Counted from the stretch's first letter, positions 1-9,602 are shown. The stretch is DNA of 64,000 nucleotides from Epithemia pelagica (GCA_946965045.2 OX337237.1:2914001-2978000), one strand, 5' to 3'. Notes: a model not told the origin generated them from the sequence alone. Made by a program: numbers and translations.

Positions 1-912
1 ACTGCTCGGAAGCGTCCCGTCTAAAAGATTGTTATCAAGGATCCACCATTCCAAATTCGTCAGGGTGCCTACCGCTTCAGGGATTGGTCCCGTCAAGGCA
101 TTGCTTTGAAGATCCCAAACTTCCAAGTCCGTCAAGTATGTCATGCTGGACGGAATGGTCCCATAAAGCTCATTCTTGGACAAGCGCGAAATGGTCAAAT
201 GTGACAAGAGGCCCACATCATGGGACAATTGTCCCTTGAGTCCTTGCTGGGTAATGGAGAATCGTCGTACCACATCCACTCGTTGCGCGCAGGAAATTAA
301 GGTACAAAGGAGTTCCTCGGGCTGGTTGTTCGTCACGGTGGTGTTCTCCGTTCCTAAAATAAAGAACAGTTCCTCGCATTCGACCATGGCCCAGTCGCAT
401 TCATGAGCATCCGTGAGCCACGCGGTTTGTGCCACACTGTTCCATTCGGAACCAGTGGTGAGTTGAAAAAACCACAACGTGGCCAAGGCATAGCGTTGCA
501 AGATTCGTTTCGAATCGAGAAGAGGATCCAACGTAATGGCTACGGAATCCTGGTTCAAAATCCATGCCAAGGCTGCTTCTTCCGTGGTGGGATTGGTTGC
601 CTCCGCAGATGGAAAGGACAAGGGTGTTGTCAACAGCGTTTGGTTTTGGATCAATTCCAGAATGCCTTGTTTTCGGGGATCCCAAGGAGTCGGTGCACTG
701 GAGGGAACCATGGAGGGTTGCCCGGTTGGAGCCCATGACACGGTGGGAACCCCAGAGGGTACCAAAGAAACGGACTGTTGTGTTGTTGAGAAGAGGAGAC
801 AGACTCGTTCGTCAGATTCCATGGTACGACAAAAACGGCAAGGACCACCACCACAATCACCACAACGGCCAGGCACACTCAATTGTTTCCACACCAAAAT
901 CACGACACACAT
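1..912 (-). CDS. Leucine-rich-repeat protein, partial (runs off the left edge)
   Basis: The minus strand reads through the window edge. From the ATG at 822 (or in-frame ATG at 912) it encodes a Ser/Pro/Thr-rich stretch, then a conserved diatom pre-LRR segment (motifs ALAWILNQDS, LLDSKRILQRYALATLWFFQ, then a WL..CDW..V.C cap), then the first LRRs (KNELYGTIPSSMTYLTDLEV, SNALTGPIPEAVGTLTNLEW, NNLLDGTLPS). The LxxNxLxGxIP pattern is the plant/diatom extracellular LRR consensus. Such proteins are abundant in raphid diatoms and usually unassigned in function; cell-surface recognition is inference. A hydrophobic run (VVVIVVVVLAVFVVP) just upstream lies in another frame with a stop before it, so no membrane segment can be assigned to this frame. 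It diverges from the oxygenase gene at 1039 across a short shared promoter. Confidence 0.8.
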   Translation of the reverse strand, partial: MCVVILVWKQLSVPGRCGDCGGGPCRFCRTMESDERVCLLFSTTQQSVSLVPSGVPTVSWAPTGQPSMVPSSAPTPWDPRKQGILELIQNQTLLTTPLSFPSAEATNPTTEEAALAWILNQDSVAITLDPLLDSKRILQRYALATLWFFQLTTGSEWNSVAQTAWLTDAHECDWAMVECEELFFILGTENTTVTNNQPEELLCTLISCAQRVDVVRRFSITQQGLKGQLSHDVGLLSHLTISRLSKNELYGTIPSSMTYLTDLEVWDLQSNALTGPIPEAVGTLTNLEWWILDNNLLDGTLPSS

Positions 913-1038
913 GCGACCCGACTACTCACCCCCTTGGGGAGGAAGACAAGACAAAGAGGCTCCAACAGCGCAAAAGCTCTCTATCGCTCTGCTATTGGAA
1001 TCCATAACCTTTTGTCGTCCATCGGCTTTTCATCATTC

Positions 1039-2481
1039 ATGGTACTCGCTGAACCACAAGAAGAACAAGAATCCAACCATTTCTTCCAGCAGCAGCAGCA
1101 GCAAGACGACCATTGTTCCACTTTGTCTGTCAAGATTGCCCTGTCGTCCTTGCGAAATGAGGTCGATTGGGACGCGATTATATCGCGATTGGTACCACCA
1201 GTACCATCGAAAAACGCCCAGGATGATGAAAACAGCAGTAGCAAGAATCATCATCATCATCAAGACCTGGAGCAAGATCCATTGGGTATAGCGACGGTCC
1301 AGTTGCCTCCAGCGGCATCGGTCTTAGTGCAACAAGCATGGAATGCCATTTATCCACTCCAGTCCGATGAAACGGATGAGGAATGTACCATTTCTCCACG
1401 CATGACTGCCTTTGATTGGTGGCAATCGAATCCGCAATGGATTCGTTTTGTCCAAGCCAATGATGATACAGCTCATTGCAATGGCTATCATCCTCACGCC
1501 GCTCACGATAGGACTACTAACACAACGACAACGACTGCAACATCCTCCTCCTCCTTGTCCAATCGGTACAATCAGTATCGACGCGGACTGGTCTTATCCA
1601 ATGGCATGCATACCTGTCCTCGACCCGACGACTATGCCATGCCGGACCACACATCTGCCGGCGCAGAGCGGAGAAAGGAATTGGATAGTGCCTTGACGGA
1701 TTTTTATATTATTCTGCATGCCATTTTGGATCATTTGTTGCACGCCTTGGCACGACATTGGCACTTGTCCTTGTCGGGGTACGCTAGTACCAATGAGGGA
1801 AGCAGCACCCATTGGTTTCAACACGTCATGGGACCGACGCGAGAACACAGTCAATGGCACGTGAAGGAATACATGACACCTGTTTACGACAAAGAAGACG
1901 ACATCACACCACAGGAATGGTTGCCGGCTCATACTGATCCTTCCTTGCTGTCCATTGTCATGCATCCTCATCGTCCTTCCAAACGCACGCGTACGACTCT
2001 GACCCACCACCACACGGAATCAGTCCAGCCTCCTCGTCCCTGGCAGGGATTGCAATTTTATCACAATCAAACGTGGCATGACCTGGAGGAACCACCCGAG
2101 TTTCACGAGTCCCTCCACCACCCCGAACAAGCCGTGCCTACTACGGCTGTCATCCTGGTCGGATCGGTCTTGTCTGCCTTGACGGGAGGAGCCGTTCGGG
2201 CGTGTCGCCATCGTGTCGTGTACCGACCGGAGGAACCTCGAGATACGAATGGTGGTCGTTGTCGTCGTGCCGCCGTGACCTTGTTTGGACGACCGGCCCC
2301 CACGGCTCCCATGACTTGTTTGTCACCCTTTGCCACTGCCACCACTGCAACCAATGGCAATCCGGCGATACGAGCAAAGGTTCGGCAGCACCCGCAAACC
2401 TTTGCCGATTGGCTGGCACGTGTAGCTCGCAAGTACGAAAAAGCCAAACGTACACCAAAAGGCGAACCGCCAACGTCGTGA
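1039..2481 (+). CDS. 2-oxoglutarate/Fe(II)-dependent oxygenase, isopenicillin-N-synthase-like
   Basis: A single exon of 480 aa from the ATG at 1039; the frame stays open upstream but has no ATG there. The C-terminal half carries the iron ligands of the DIOX/IPNS-like double-stranded beta-helix: LPAHTDPSLLSIVMH gives the H-x-D pair (about H298 and D300), and CRHRVVYRPEEPR supplies the distal histidine (about H391). A following Arg-rich R-AAVTLFGRP segment is in the place of the 2OG-binding R-x-S motif, with Ala where Ser is usual. These enzymes couple 2-oxoglutarate decarboxylation to hydroxylation or desaturation of a small molecule; the substrate is unknown. The N-terminal half is Gln/Ser/His-rich and not conserved. 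The gene is divergent from the LRR gene. Family assignment is good, substrate assignment is not possible. Confidence 0.75.
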   Translation: MVLAEPQEEQESNHFFQQQQQQDDHCSTLSVKIALSSLRNEVDWDAIISRLVPPVPSKNAQDDENSSSKNHHHHQDLEQDPLGIATVQLPPAASVLVQQAWNAIYPLQSDETDEECTISPRMTAFDWWQSNPQWIRFVQANDDTAHCNGYHPHAAHDRTTNTTTTTATSSSSLSNRYNQYRRGLVLSNGMHTCPRPDDYAMPDHTSAGAERRKELDSALTDFYIILHAILDHLLHALARHWHLSLSGYASTNEGSSTHWFQHVMGPTREHSQWHVKEYMTPVYDKEDDITPQEWLPAHTDPSLLSIVMHPHRPSKRTRTTLTHHHTESVQPPRPWQGLQFYHNQTWHDLEEPPEFHESLHHPEQAVPTTAVILVGSVLSALTGGAVRACRHRVVYRPEEPRDTNGGRCRRAAVTLFGRPAPTAPMTCLSPFATATTATNGNPAIRAKVRQHPQTFADWLARVARKYEKAKRTPKGEPPTS

Positions 2482-2938
2482 CGAATATGAGACAAAGAGA
2501 GGAACAGGAAAAGTGTGAATTTGTGAGCTTGTCTAAGTCAAGATGCAATTACTTCTTGTGGGTTTCCCATCGCCGTTACTTTGGTTGCGTCGAGCAATAC
2601 CTGGCAATGGTGCACTGGATGACCGAGTAAATAGGGAACTACTGACAAAAAGGTGGTGATTTTTGCAAACTATGTACCCTTTCTCAAGAGACAGAGGTTT
2701 AGGGCACACATAATAACCACGACAACAAGAAAATCACACCAAAATCTCACTCATCGAACATTTTGAGTCATGGCAAACACTTTTCGATTCGAAGATGCAA
2801 GTATCCGTGGGTTTCCTGGAACACATGTACAATGATTTAGTCCTCACACGAAGAAAAGTGTGGAATATCTCCTAAGCCGCTCGGGCAACAAGCTGTGCAA
2901 CACGGGCAGAGTGCATTGTGGCAATTCTCCCGTCAAGT
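2482..2938. other. Intergenic, no gene seen
   Basis: Lies between the oxygenase stop and the start of the first GST duplication unit. AT-richer than the flanks and with stops in all frames. No repeat, RNA gene or mobile-element signature was recognised. It probably holds the oxygenase 3' UTR and the far downstream region of GST copy 1. Confidence 0.6.
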
Positions 2939-3046
2939 CATCACACCTTCATGAGGGCCAAAATCTATTCATGGAACTACTACACTGCTACAGCCGTCTT
3001 CATTAGACATTGAGAGCTACACGAAGTGCTAGAACACTCTTCTTCC

Positions 3047-3742
3047 TTATCGGTGGTGGATGGCTTCCATCCATTCGCCAACAATCCATTTGGATACAGC
3101 TGGAATATTCGCGTACGCCCTGTGCAAGGTATGCAAGTTGGGATACGAGGCTTCCAATGTCTTTACTGTCAAGTGCCCCGTTTGAATGTGATCGTACAGG
3201 AGACTAAACATGGCGGCATCGCCCCACAAGGGAGCACCCGAAGGACTGGTGCTCAAATAGGCGGATCCATCCTCAGTTGTCTTGTATTTCCGGTACAATG
3301 CTTCAAATTTGGTCAAGGTATCAGGCAATGTTGTGGAGCGGTATTCTTCTTTTTCAGCGTCTGTGGCAGTAAAGGACTTTTCGACCCACATGTCACGAAA
3401 GCCTTGATATTCGTCCGCGACCATATCTTGTACATATTCCTTCCAGAAATCACCGGACGTCAGATTATGGACACGAGCAAGATATCTGGTAATGGCAATG
3501 TGTTGACTCAATTGACGATTGTCGTCGTCCATGTACACGACAGGAACGGTTCCACAAGGATTTTCACCCGATTCGACGAGTCGTTTCTTTTCGGTATCCC
3601 ATTCCGTCATTGGAACAAGTTTTTCTTGATAGGGAATTTGATGGGCCAGCAAAAAGAATCGGAGGGTTCCTCCACGGCCACCAATGTGTCCCAAGTCAAG
3701 GTATTCGAAGGAAACAGTATTCATGTTGGAAACAGTATTCAT
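3047..3742 (-). CDS. Glutathione S-transferase, copy 1
   Basis: 231 aa from the ATG at 3742; a second in-frame ATG is at 3724. The N-terminal thioredoxin-fold half has FEYLDLGHIGGRGGTLRFFL (sigma-like start with the catalytic Tyr region) and the cis-Pro motif NPCGTVPVVYMDDD, followed by LSQHIAITRYLARVHNL, the SNAIxRYLA-like helix. The C-terminal helical half includes GAPLWGDAAMFSLLYDHIQ, matching the GST_C xxxxxxxxD substrate-site helix. The length is typical for a cytosolic GST. It conjugates glutathione to electrophiles, or acts as a peroxidase, in detoxification and redox stress. It is a direct tandem duplicate of the gene at 4408-5076 and ends in WIVGEWMEAIHHR. Class assignment (sigma-like) is tentative. 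Confidence 0.9.
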   Translation of the reverse strand: MNTVSNMNTVSFEYLDLGHIGGRGGTLRFFLLAHQIPYQEKLVPMTEWDTEKKRLVESGENPCGTVPVVYMDDDNRQLSQHIAITRYLARVHNLTSGDFWKEYVQDMVADEYQGFRDMWVEKSFTATDAEKEEYRSTTLPDTLTKFEALYRKYKTTEDGSAYLSTSPSGAPLWGDAAMFSLLYDHIQTGHLTVKTLEASYPNLHTLHRAYANIPAVSKWIVGEWMEAIHHR

Positions 3743-3985
3743 GTTCAATGTTGTTGTTTTTGGAAAAGTAGGAGTGTGTTGTTTTGGTTGGATCGTTATT
3801 TTGTGAGACTAAGGTCCACAGGTCGAGATTGCTGTCATGAAACTGGAACAGGGTTGCTACACGAAGGTGTTTGAACCTGTGTATCTGATCATTGTGTTCT
3901 TCATTGATGTGTTCTTGATATTTCATCGTGCTCAAGTCTTTTCTGATGGATGTTGCCATTTCTGTGCTCAAGTCATCTTTTGGAT

Positions 3986-4023
3986 GTCATTCGGAACAGT
4001 GAGGAAGACAACTTCCGAATGAC
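3986..4023. promoter_or_regulatory. Inverted repeat with CRE-like TGACGT upstream of GST copy 1
   Basis: Perfect 11-bp arms GTCATTCGGAA (3986-3996) and TTCCGAATGAC (4013-4023) with a 16-bp spacer; the right arm runs into TGACGTAC. It lies about 245 bp upstream of the GST ATG. The element is conserved in the copy-2 promoter (5318-5355) with one mismatch in the left arm. Suggested to be a dimeric transcription-factor site (the TGACGT core is the bZIP/CRE type); this is inference. Confidence 0.4.
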
Positions 4024-4407
4024 GTACCATAATACAGTATTGTGTATTGTATGGAGTATTTTGTGCGATCGATCTACGACCTCTACAAAAGACTAGGGCA
4101 GCTACCCTGCTCTATCTGCCCTGCAAAATGGTCTTAAAATCGTCAAGGAGGCAAGGATGGATTAGAAATGGAAACGACCATGACTGCTCGATGCACAATA
4201 AACGTCGCCATGCAATAAGAAAATGTCTCTTTGAATCAAAATCTACTGCCAAGGGCTTGATGACACTACGATCCACAAAGCAAGAACCATGCATCACACC
4301 TTCTATTCAGGGAACTACTACTCTGCTACAACCGTCTTTATTGGAAGATTCTTGAGAGTGACACAGCTAATAGAACACTATTTCTTACTTATCGGTGGTG
4401 GACGGCT

Positions 4408-5076
4408 TCAAAAAATCCATTTGGATACAGCTGGAATATTCGCGTACGCCTTGTGCAAGGCATACAAGTTGGGATACGAGGCTTCCAATGTCCTTAATGT
4501 CAAGTGTCCCGTTTGAATGTGGTCATACAGGAGACTAAACATGGCGGCATCGCCCCACAAGGGAGCACCCGAAGGACTGGTGCTCAAATAGGCGCATCCA
4601 TCCTCAGTTGTCTTGTATTTCTGGTACAATGCTTCAAATTTGGTCAAGGTATCAGGCAATGTTGTGGAGCGGTATTCTTCTTTTTCGGCGTCTGTGGCCG
4701 TAAAGGACTTTTCGACCCATATGTCACGAAAGCCTTGATATTCGTCCGCGGCCATATCTTGTACATAATCCTTCCTGAAATCACCTGACGTGGTCAGATT
4801 ATGGACACGAGCTAGATATCTGGTAATGGCAATGTGTTGACTCAATTGACGATTGTCGTCGTCCATATAAACGACAGGAACGGTTGCACAAGGATTTTCG
4901 CCCGATTCGACGAGTCGTTTCTTTTCGGTACCCCATTCCGTCATTGGAACAAGTTTTTCTTGATAGGGAATTTGATGGGCCAGCAAAAAGAATCGGAGGG
5001 TTCCTCCACGGCCACCAATGTGTCCCAAGTCAAGGTATTCGAAAGACACAGGCTTCATGTTGGAAACAGTATTCAT
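4408..5076 (-). CDS. Glutathione S-transferase, copy 2 (shortened C-terminus)
   Basis: 222 aa from the ATG at 5076; near-identical to copy 1 along its length (same GGRGGTLRFFL, cis-Pro TVPVVYMDDD and SQHIAITRYLARVHNL motifs). Its end differs: an indel and substitutions around 4408-4420 create an early stop, so it finishes in VSKWIF and lacks the last roughly 10 residues of copy 1. That tail is outside the GST core, so the enzyme is probably functional. Small differences (TTSGDFRKDY against TSGDFWKEY) fall in a surface loop. The promoter is also duplicated, so similar expression is expected but not proven. Confidence 0.9.
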   Translation of the reverse strand: MNTVSNMKPVSFEYLDLGHIGGRGGTLRFFLLAHQIPYQEKLVPMTEWGTEKKRLVESGENPCATVPVVYMDDDNRQLSQHIAITRYLARVHNLTTSGDFRKDYVQDMAADEYQGFRDIWVEKSFTATDAEKEEYRSTTLPDTLTKFEALYQKYKTTEDGCAYLSTSPSGAPLWGDAAMFSLLYDHIQTGHLTLRTLEASYPNLYALHKAYANIPAVSKWIF

Positions 5077-5317
5077 GTTCAATGTTGTTGTTTTTGGAAA
5101 AGTTGGAGTTTTGTTTTGGTTGGATCGTTATTTTGTGAGATTAAGGTCCACAGGTCAAGATTGCTGTCATGAAACTGGAACATGGTTGCTACACGAAGGT
5201 ATTGGAAACTGTGTACCTGATCATTGTGTTTTTCGTTGATGTGTTCTTGATATTTCATTATGCTCAAGTCTTTTCTCTTGGATGTTGCCACTTCTGTGCT
5301 CAAGTCATATTTTGGAT

Positions 5318-5355
5318 GTCACTCGGAACAGTCAAGAAGACAACTTCCGAATGAC
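5318..5355. promoter_or_regulatory. Conserved inverted repeat upstream of GST copy 2
   Basis: Arms GTCACTCGGAA (5318-5328) and TTCCGAATGAC (5345-5355), one mismatch from perfect, again leading into TGACGTAC. Its retention in both GST promoters is the reason to call it a candidate regulatory site. Confidence 0.35.
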
Positions 5356-5370
5356 GTACTATATAATATA

Positions 5371-5673
5371 GCTACTATGAGTACCCTAGCGATTCTATCT
5401 ACCACCTCTCTTCCTATTTCTGTTTTTCGATAAGCCCGATGATCATCATATGGCCTCCCTTACATGGATCAGCAACTGATCTCATATCTCTGTATATCTT
5501 TGCTTTATTGCGGCCTACAATTCGATACCAGAGAGCAGGAGTGTTGTATCGCCGTTTTCTACTTCCACTTGATGAGAAGGAAAATCACCTATTTCTTGGC
5601 GCTTAAGCCTAGTACTACTAAGTTACATCGAAGAAGGGTACTTCAGAGGTTTATAGTATACCATTCTTGTCTC
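5371..5673. other. Intergenic, no gene seen
   Basis: Between the GST copy-2 promoter and the 3' end of the NmrA-like gene. No recognised feature beyond likely untranslated regions. Confidence 0.5.
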
Positions 5674-6341
5674 TTAGCCAACAAACGGATACGTGCCGTA
5701 GAGTAACTGGTCCTTAATGGCTTGGAGTGTAAAGGAAGCCAAGTCCTTAAAGGCCGTCTTGCTCGTCGGAGGAGTCTCCGTGACCGCCAGAGTGGCTCCG
5801 CCCTCCGAGTCGTCCAATGCCGACGGGCGAGTGACAATTGTCTTGAAATCGATATCGGATTGAATCGAGTCGACATACTTGATGACGGCCTCGTTGTCCA
5901 TGTAGTTGGGCCCTAATCCCATGACCCAGCTTCCGAGAATCACCCGAAAGATTCTTATCATAAAGGGCAAGTCTCCATTTGGCAAGGCTGAGAAGGCCCC
6001 CGCCTGGAACAGAAACACCTTGATGGTCTTGACTTGCTTCATGAGACCGACGAGGGTCGTGACAAAGTTGAGCATGAGATCCGGGGGGAGTCTGCCTGTT
6101 TGCCAGTCATGGGACCACCGGCCAAGGACACTACATAGTCAGCCCCGGTAATCGTCTTTTGGATGGCATCCTTGTTGAAAAAGTCGCCCTCAATGACAGT
6201 CAACTTGTTATTGGTTAGAGTGATCTTGGACGGAGTACGGACCATGATCTTTACCGTGTATCCAGCCTCCAATGCCATGGACAAAAAGTGCTTGCCAGTG
6301 CCACCAGTTGCGCCAAACAATGCAATCGTCTCACCCGACAT
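5674..6341 (-). pseudogene. NmrA-like/atypical SDR NAD(P)-binding protein, frameshifted
   Basis: The first part (ATG at 6341) begins MSGETIALFGATGGTGKHFL, a Rossmann GxxGxxG nucleotide-binding loop, then VKIMVRTPSK (the NADP-type Arg after strand 2), LTVIEGDFFNKDAIQKTI and ADYVVSLAGGPMTGK, the NmrA/atypical-SDR pattern. Around 6083-6088 (a run of six G on the plus strand) the frame changes; the second part continues with LMLNFVTTLVGLMKQ, KVFLFQAGAFS, IKYVDSIQSDIDFKTIVTRP and ends GTYPFVG. Both halves are well conserved in style and the break sits on a homopolymer, so this is either a recent frameshift mutation or a sequencing/assembly error. If intact it would be a roughly 220-residue cytosolic NAD(P)-binding reductase or redox sensor. 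Confidence 0.75.
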
Positions 6342-6991
6342 GATTCTTCTTCCTTAGAGCTTGTAAATCGATGGATATACAGAATACAGATAGCTGATGT
6401 GATGATCTGTGGGCACAGGCTCTTCTTTTGTTTTTTTGGATTTTGGATCTCTTTTTTCTTTTTTCTTTTTTTGCTGTGAGGTACTTCTTCGAACAAGCGC
6501 GATGTTCCTGTTCTTTTCCTGTGTGATTTTTCGCAGATGTCGTATTCCAGAGATTCGCTGTCGTATTCTCAGCTTTCTATAAGTGCAAGAGTACAAGCGA
6601 CATGGGGGAGCAGTACCGTTAATACTATCCTTTTTATTGTACAGTTTCGCCTTCTCATTTCTGATGTCGCTGTTCGCAGTACGGAACCGCGGCTTCCGAG
6701 TGAAGTACTCTATAAGATAGTCTACTGATATAGTACTCTTCAATTATATATTGATTGGTGTAGAGATGAACTGCGAGACAGGCAGACGCACAAACAATGC
6801 ACAATATTATTGGATCCACGCGTGCCAATCCCGGATGACTTGCACGTTGGGCGATACTCTCTCCCTCTCTCTCTTAGTTTAGTATTCCATCTACTCCTCT
6901 AAGAATCAAAGAGTCAGAGCGTATATGTCCATCAAGCAATGCTCTTTTCAATCATTGCGTTTCCCTTTCAGAACATTGGCAATCTCCAAGA
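6342..6991. promoter_or_regulatory. Divergent promoter region between NmrA-like gene and ST1
   Basis: About 650 bp between two divergent starts. It contains T-rich tracts (6430-6475), a CT-rich microsatellite at about 6858-6880 and a T/A-rich stretch near 6735-6760. No gene is visible; transcription start sites cannot be fixed from sequence. Confidence 0.4.
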
Positions 6992-8938
6992 ATGCGTCGT
7001 CGTCCGAGTATCCTGTCACTATGGGCCATGACCGTGGCCATTGCTCTTTTGTTTTCCAGTTTCATTAGCTTTTGGAACCTTGATGATCGGCAGTTCCAGG
7101 AGGATACTACGCGGAAACCTATGTTGGTATCGTTGGATACGTATCGAATGACCTCTCGACGAGCTCCGTTTTGGAATGGGACCGGTCATGGCATGAAAAG
7201 CCACTACACAAGTCGTCTCGACACCATTCAAGCAAACTCCAGGTCACACAACGACAAACCTTTGCATTCACCAAGGCCCGATCCAACAAATCAAAGGCCG
7301 CACAACAGGCACAGTTATTTGAATATTGACAATGAGACGTTGATTCGATCCTGGGGGTGTAGTTTGACGGAAATGCCATTTATCTTTGTCCACCTGGGCA
7401 AAATGGGTGGTGGTTCCATTCGACGACAAATTGCCTACAGTGCGACCAACTACACGCGGTCGGTGGAAGATTGGTACAAACCGGAACTGGATGACTCCTA
7501 TTACATGTCCAGTCGTTTTCAAAACAACAACAAGAGTGGATCGAATCGTACCAACCACAAGGCATATTTTTGCAATAGTGGGCATCTCCATTTCATGCCC
7601 ATTGCGAAACATGAAAGCTTTGAAGGAACGCGTGTTTGTTTGGCCATGACTCCAGTGGGACAAGCGTTGGTCTGTCCCGAACTTGATGCACCCAATCCAT
7701 GTCGTCGAACGAATTTCACGCCGGACGACTATGTCGTGTACGTGGGTCACAATGGAGTGGGTACCGAACTGCATTGGTTATCCTCGGACTTTTTGCAATC
7801 CTGGTGGAACCAAACGTGGGCCAATCCATCCTTTTTCGGGGGTCCAGTGGACTCTGATGGTTGGAATGGGACAACGGATGGTCTGTTTCTCGCCCAGCAA
7901 TGGAAGCATCGACAACAATTTGGAAACGAGGCCCGATATCCCGAACACCAGGACAAGACACTTGCTCGTGTGTCAAGCCTGGATGGCGCGACGCATCGTA
8001 TCTTGCAGCGTTTCCTCGAAACCAAGAACCAGGAATTTATCGTGCAACGTCCCTTCCAACAAGACCAGCACCAATCTCTTGACTTGAACGAGACTACTGA
8101 GAAGAATGCAACAAGAAGTCGTTCTCGTGGGCGTTTGTACGCTGCTCTTTATGCATCCCTTCCGGTATTGCGTGCCATCATGATACGAGAACCATTCTCA
8201 TGGTTGGGTTCCATTTTCGCATGGCAAGAATTGTCCAACATGGGGGTGGATTGTCACGATATTGCCTATGCGACAGATTCCACCAACCATTGGACCTTGT
8301 ATCGAGCACCCGTCACTGCCACCATCCAAGACCTTGTTGTCCACAATGGGTCGAGTGTCGACTGGAGCATAATGACTCGTGACATTCAAATGATCCCAAT
8401 GCATCATGCCGGCTGGATGCGACGGTTGGCCTTGGATCAGATTTACGACTGGTGTGGAGCCGATTGTCGTGTGCGGCACTTGTTCCATCCTGGTACCACG
8501 CTCGAGGAACTGGTGGCCCAAGCGGAATGGAATTTGCGGCATTCCTTTAGTGTCGTGGGAATTTTTAGTACCATGGAGGACGACGAGTCCAGAAAGTCAC
8601 TCGATCGATCTTCGTTGTCTTCTTCTGGGCGTGGCCAAGAAACATTTTTGGAAATGCTTGCCCAGCGGATTGATTATCTACATCAGATTGTTCAACCAAA
8701 AGTGAGTGCCAGCAATGGCAATACCTCAGACGACGGTCGTCATTCCACCGAAGGATTGGATCAAGACTGCAAACAAATATTTCTCGATGCTTCCTTTCAA
8801 CGGGCTGTTCTCCAAGCGTCCCCCGAAGTATCCGCCTTGGTACATCTCTATCAAGTGGCGGTCCAAGTCAATCAATTTCAACAAGAGGAATTACACAAGT
8901 GTCGTCCTTTGCATATGGATGCACGCTTGAAGGACTAG
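6992..8938 (+). CDS. Sulfotransferase-like type II membrane protein, paralog ST1
   Basis: 648 aa, single exon. A short basic N-terminus (MRRRPS) precedes a hydrophobic signal-anchor (about residues 9-30), as in Golgi type II enzymes. At about residues 130-145, FIFVHLGKMGGGSIRR resembles the 5'-phosphosulfate-binding loop of PAPS-dependent sulfotransferases (FxHxxKxGGxS). At about 396-411, IMIREPFSWLGSIFAW resembles the 3'-phosphate-binding RxPxxRxxS segment. Other blocks shared with ST2 and ST3 are CNSGH, FEGTRVC, YVGHNGVGTELHWLS, GWMRRLALDQIYDWCG-CRVRH and ASPEVSALVHLYQVAVQVNQ. Many NxT/S sites agree with a lumenal domain. The likely role is sulfation of a glycan or protein in the Golgi; the acceptor is unknown. 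ST1 lacks the promoter motif found before ST2 and ST3. Confidence 0.7.
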   Translation: MRRRPSILSLWAMTVAIALLFSSFISFWNLDDRQFQEDTTRKPMLVSLDTYRMTSRRAPFWNGTGHGMKSHYTSRLDTIQANSRSHNDKPLHSPRPDPTNQRPHNRHSYLNIDNETLIRSWGCSLTEMPFIFVHLGKMGGGSIRRQIAYSATNYTRSVEDWYKPELDDSYYMSSRFQNNNKSGSNRTNHKAYFCNSGHLHFMPIAKHESFEGTRVCLAMTPVGQALVCPELDAPNPCRRTNFTPDDYVVYVGHNGVGTELHWLSSDFLQSWWNQTWANPSFFGGPVDSDGWNGTTDGLFLAQQWKHRQQFGNEARYPEHQDKTLARVSSLDGATHRILQRFLETKNQEFIVQRPFQQDQHQSLDLNETTEKNATRSRSRGRLYAALYASLPVLRAIMIREPFSWLGSIFAWQELSNMGVDCHDIAYATDSTNHWTLYRAPVTATIQDLVVHNGSSVDWSIMTRDIQMIPMHHAGWMRRLALDQIYDWCGADCRVRHLFHPGTTLEELVAQAEWNLRHSFSVVGIFSTMEDDESRKSLDRSSLSSSGRGQETFLEMLAQRIDYLHQIVQPKVSASNGNTSDDGRHSTEGLDQDCKQIFLDASFQRAVLQASPEVSALVHLYQVAVQVNQFQQEELHKCRPLHMDARLKD

Positions 8939-9602
8939 AGAAATGCGCAGTATCACGGAGAAAGTGACAATGAACGAGAAAAGGGAAGAAATCAATGTCC
9001 GCTATGGAAAGGACGAAGCGAAGGTCTCCGATTTGAAGACAAGAATTTTTCAACCGTAGGAGATATTCAGAACTCAACTCCGACTCCAAAAACTTCGATC
9101 AACACTGACCACTCAGGTCAACGAAAGTGTTTTGTCGAAAACGCAAAACCATTTCTCGAGGAAAGCATGTATGCATTGACGTCCAAGAGTGGTAGTAGTT
9201 GTTCTTCCTCTTCTTCCGATGAGCAAGATTATAGGGTCTATTACATCGATGAAAGCTAAAGAAGAAGAAGCATTCGCCTTTCTGTTCATAGTTCATACGG
9301 TCCGTAGTTCCATATGCGACCAAAGAATTTGTTTCCCACTCGCCGCGACTGCGAGCTGCTATAGCAGCACGCGCGGTGATCATGTGGCGAGATCAGTCCT
9401 CACGAAATATTTTATGTGCGCGACGTTGAGAATGAAAATTTTGTTTGGCACGAATCCTGTAAGATCGAACCTTTGTCGAAGAACCTAGCACAACAGATTG
9501 CGATTTCGTTGGAACACTATATCCACAGATCCATTTGTCACAGACAGAAACAATAGCAGTAGAAACCTGCCTAAATTCCAAAATCTTTTCCCTTTCCTAG
9601 AA
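8939..9602. other. Intergenic between ST1 and SET gene
   Basis: Two genes on the same strand, so this holds the ST1 3' UTR and the SET promoter. The only notable feature is purine-rich tracts near 9250. The SET frame is open upstream of 9603 but without an ATG. Confidence 0.4.

Larger units (their letters stand above)
2939..4040. repeat. Tandem duplication unit 1 (GST copy 1 with flanks)
   Basis: This segment is a direct repeat of 4289-5370. Matching starts near CATCACACCTTC downstream of each gene and ends just past the TGACGTAC element upstream of each gene, so both the coding sequence and its promoter were duplicated. The intervening 4041-4288 is not duplicated and holds no recognisable gene. 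Divergence of a few percent and a C-terminal difference between the copies show the duplication is not brand new. Confidence 0.8.
4289..5370. repeat. Tandem duplication unit 2 (GST copy 2 with flanks)
   Basis: Second member of the direct repeat pair with 2939-4040. It includes GST copy 2, its 5' flank and the conserved inverted-repeat promoter element at 5318-5355. Confidence 0.8.

Noticed and set aside
651-878. Valine-rich frame as a separate small membrane protein
   Set aside because: It arises from GTG/GTT repeats, begins with a non-ATG codon and continues out of frame through the LRR coding region.
3749-3971. Upstream frame conserved before both GST copies as an extra exon
   Set aside because: It is in a different frame from the GST, has no splice sites that join it, and is conserved because the flank was duplicated; probably 5' UTR or promoter.
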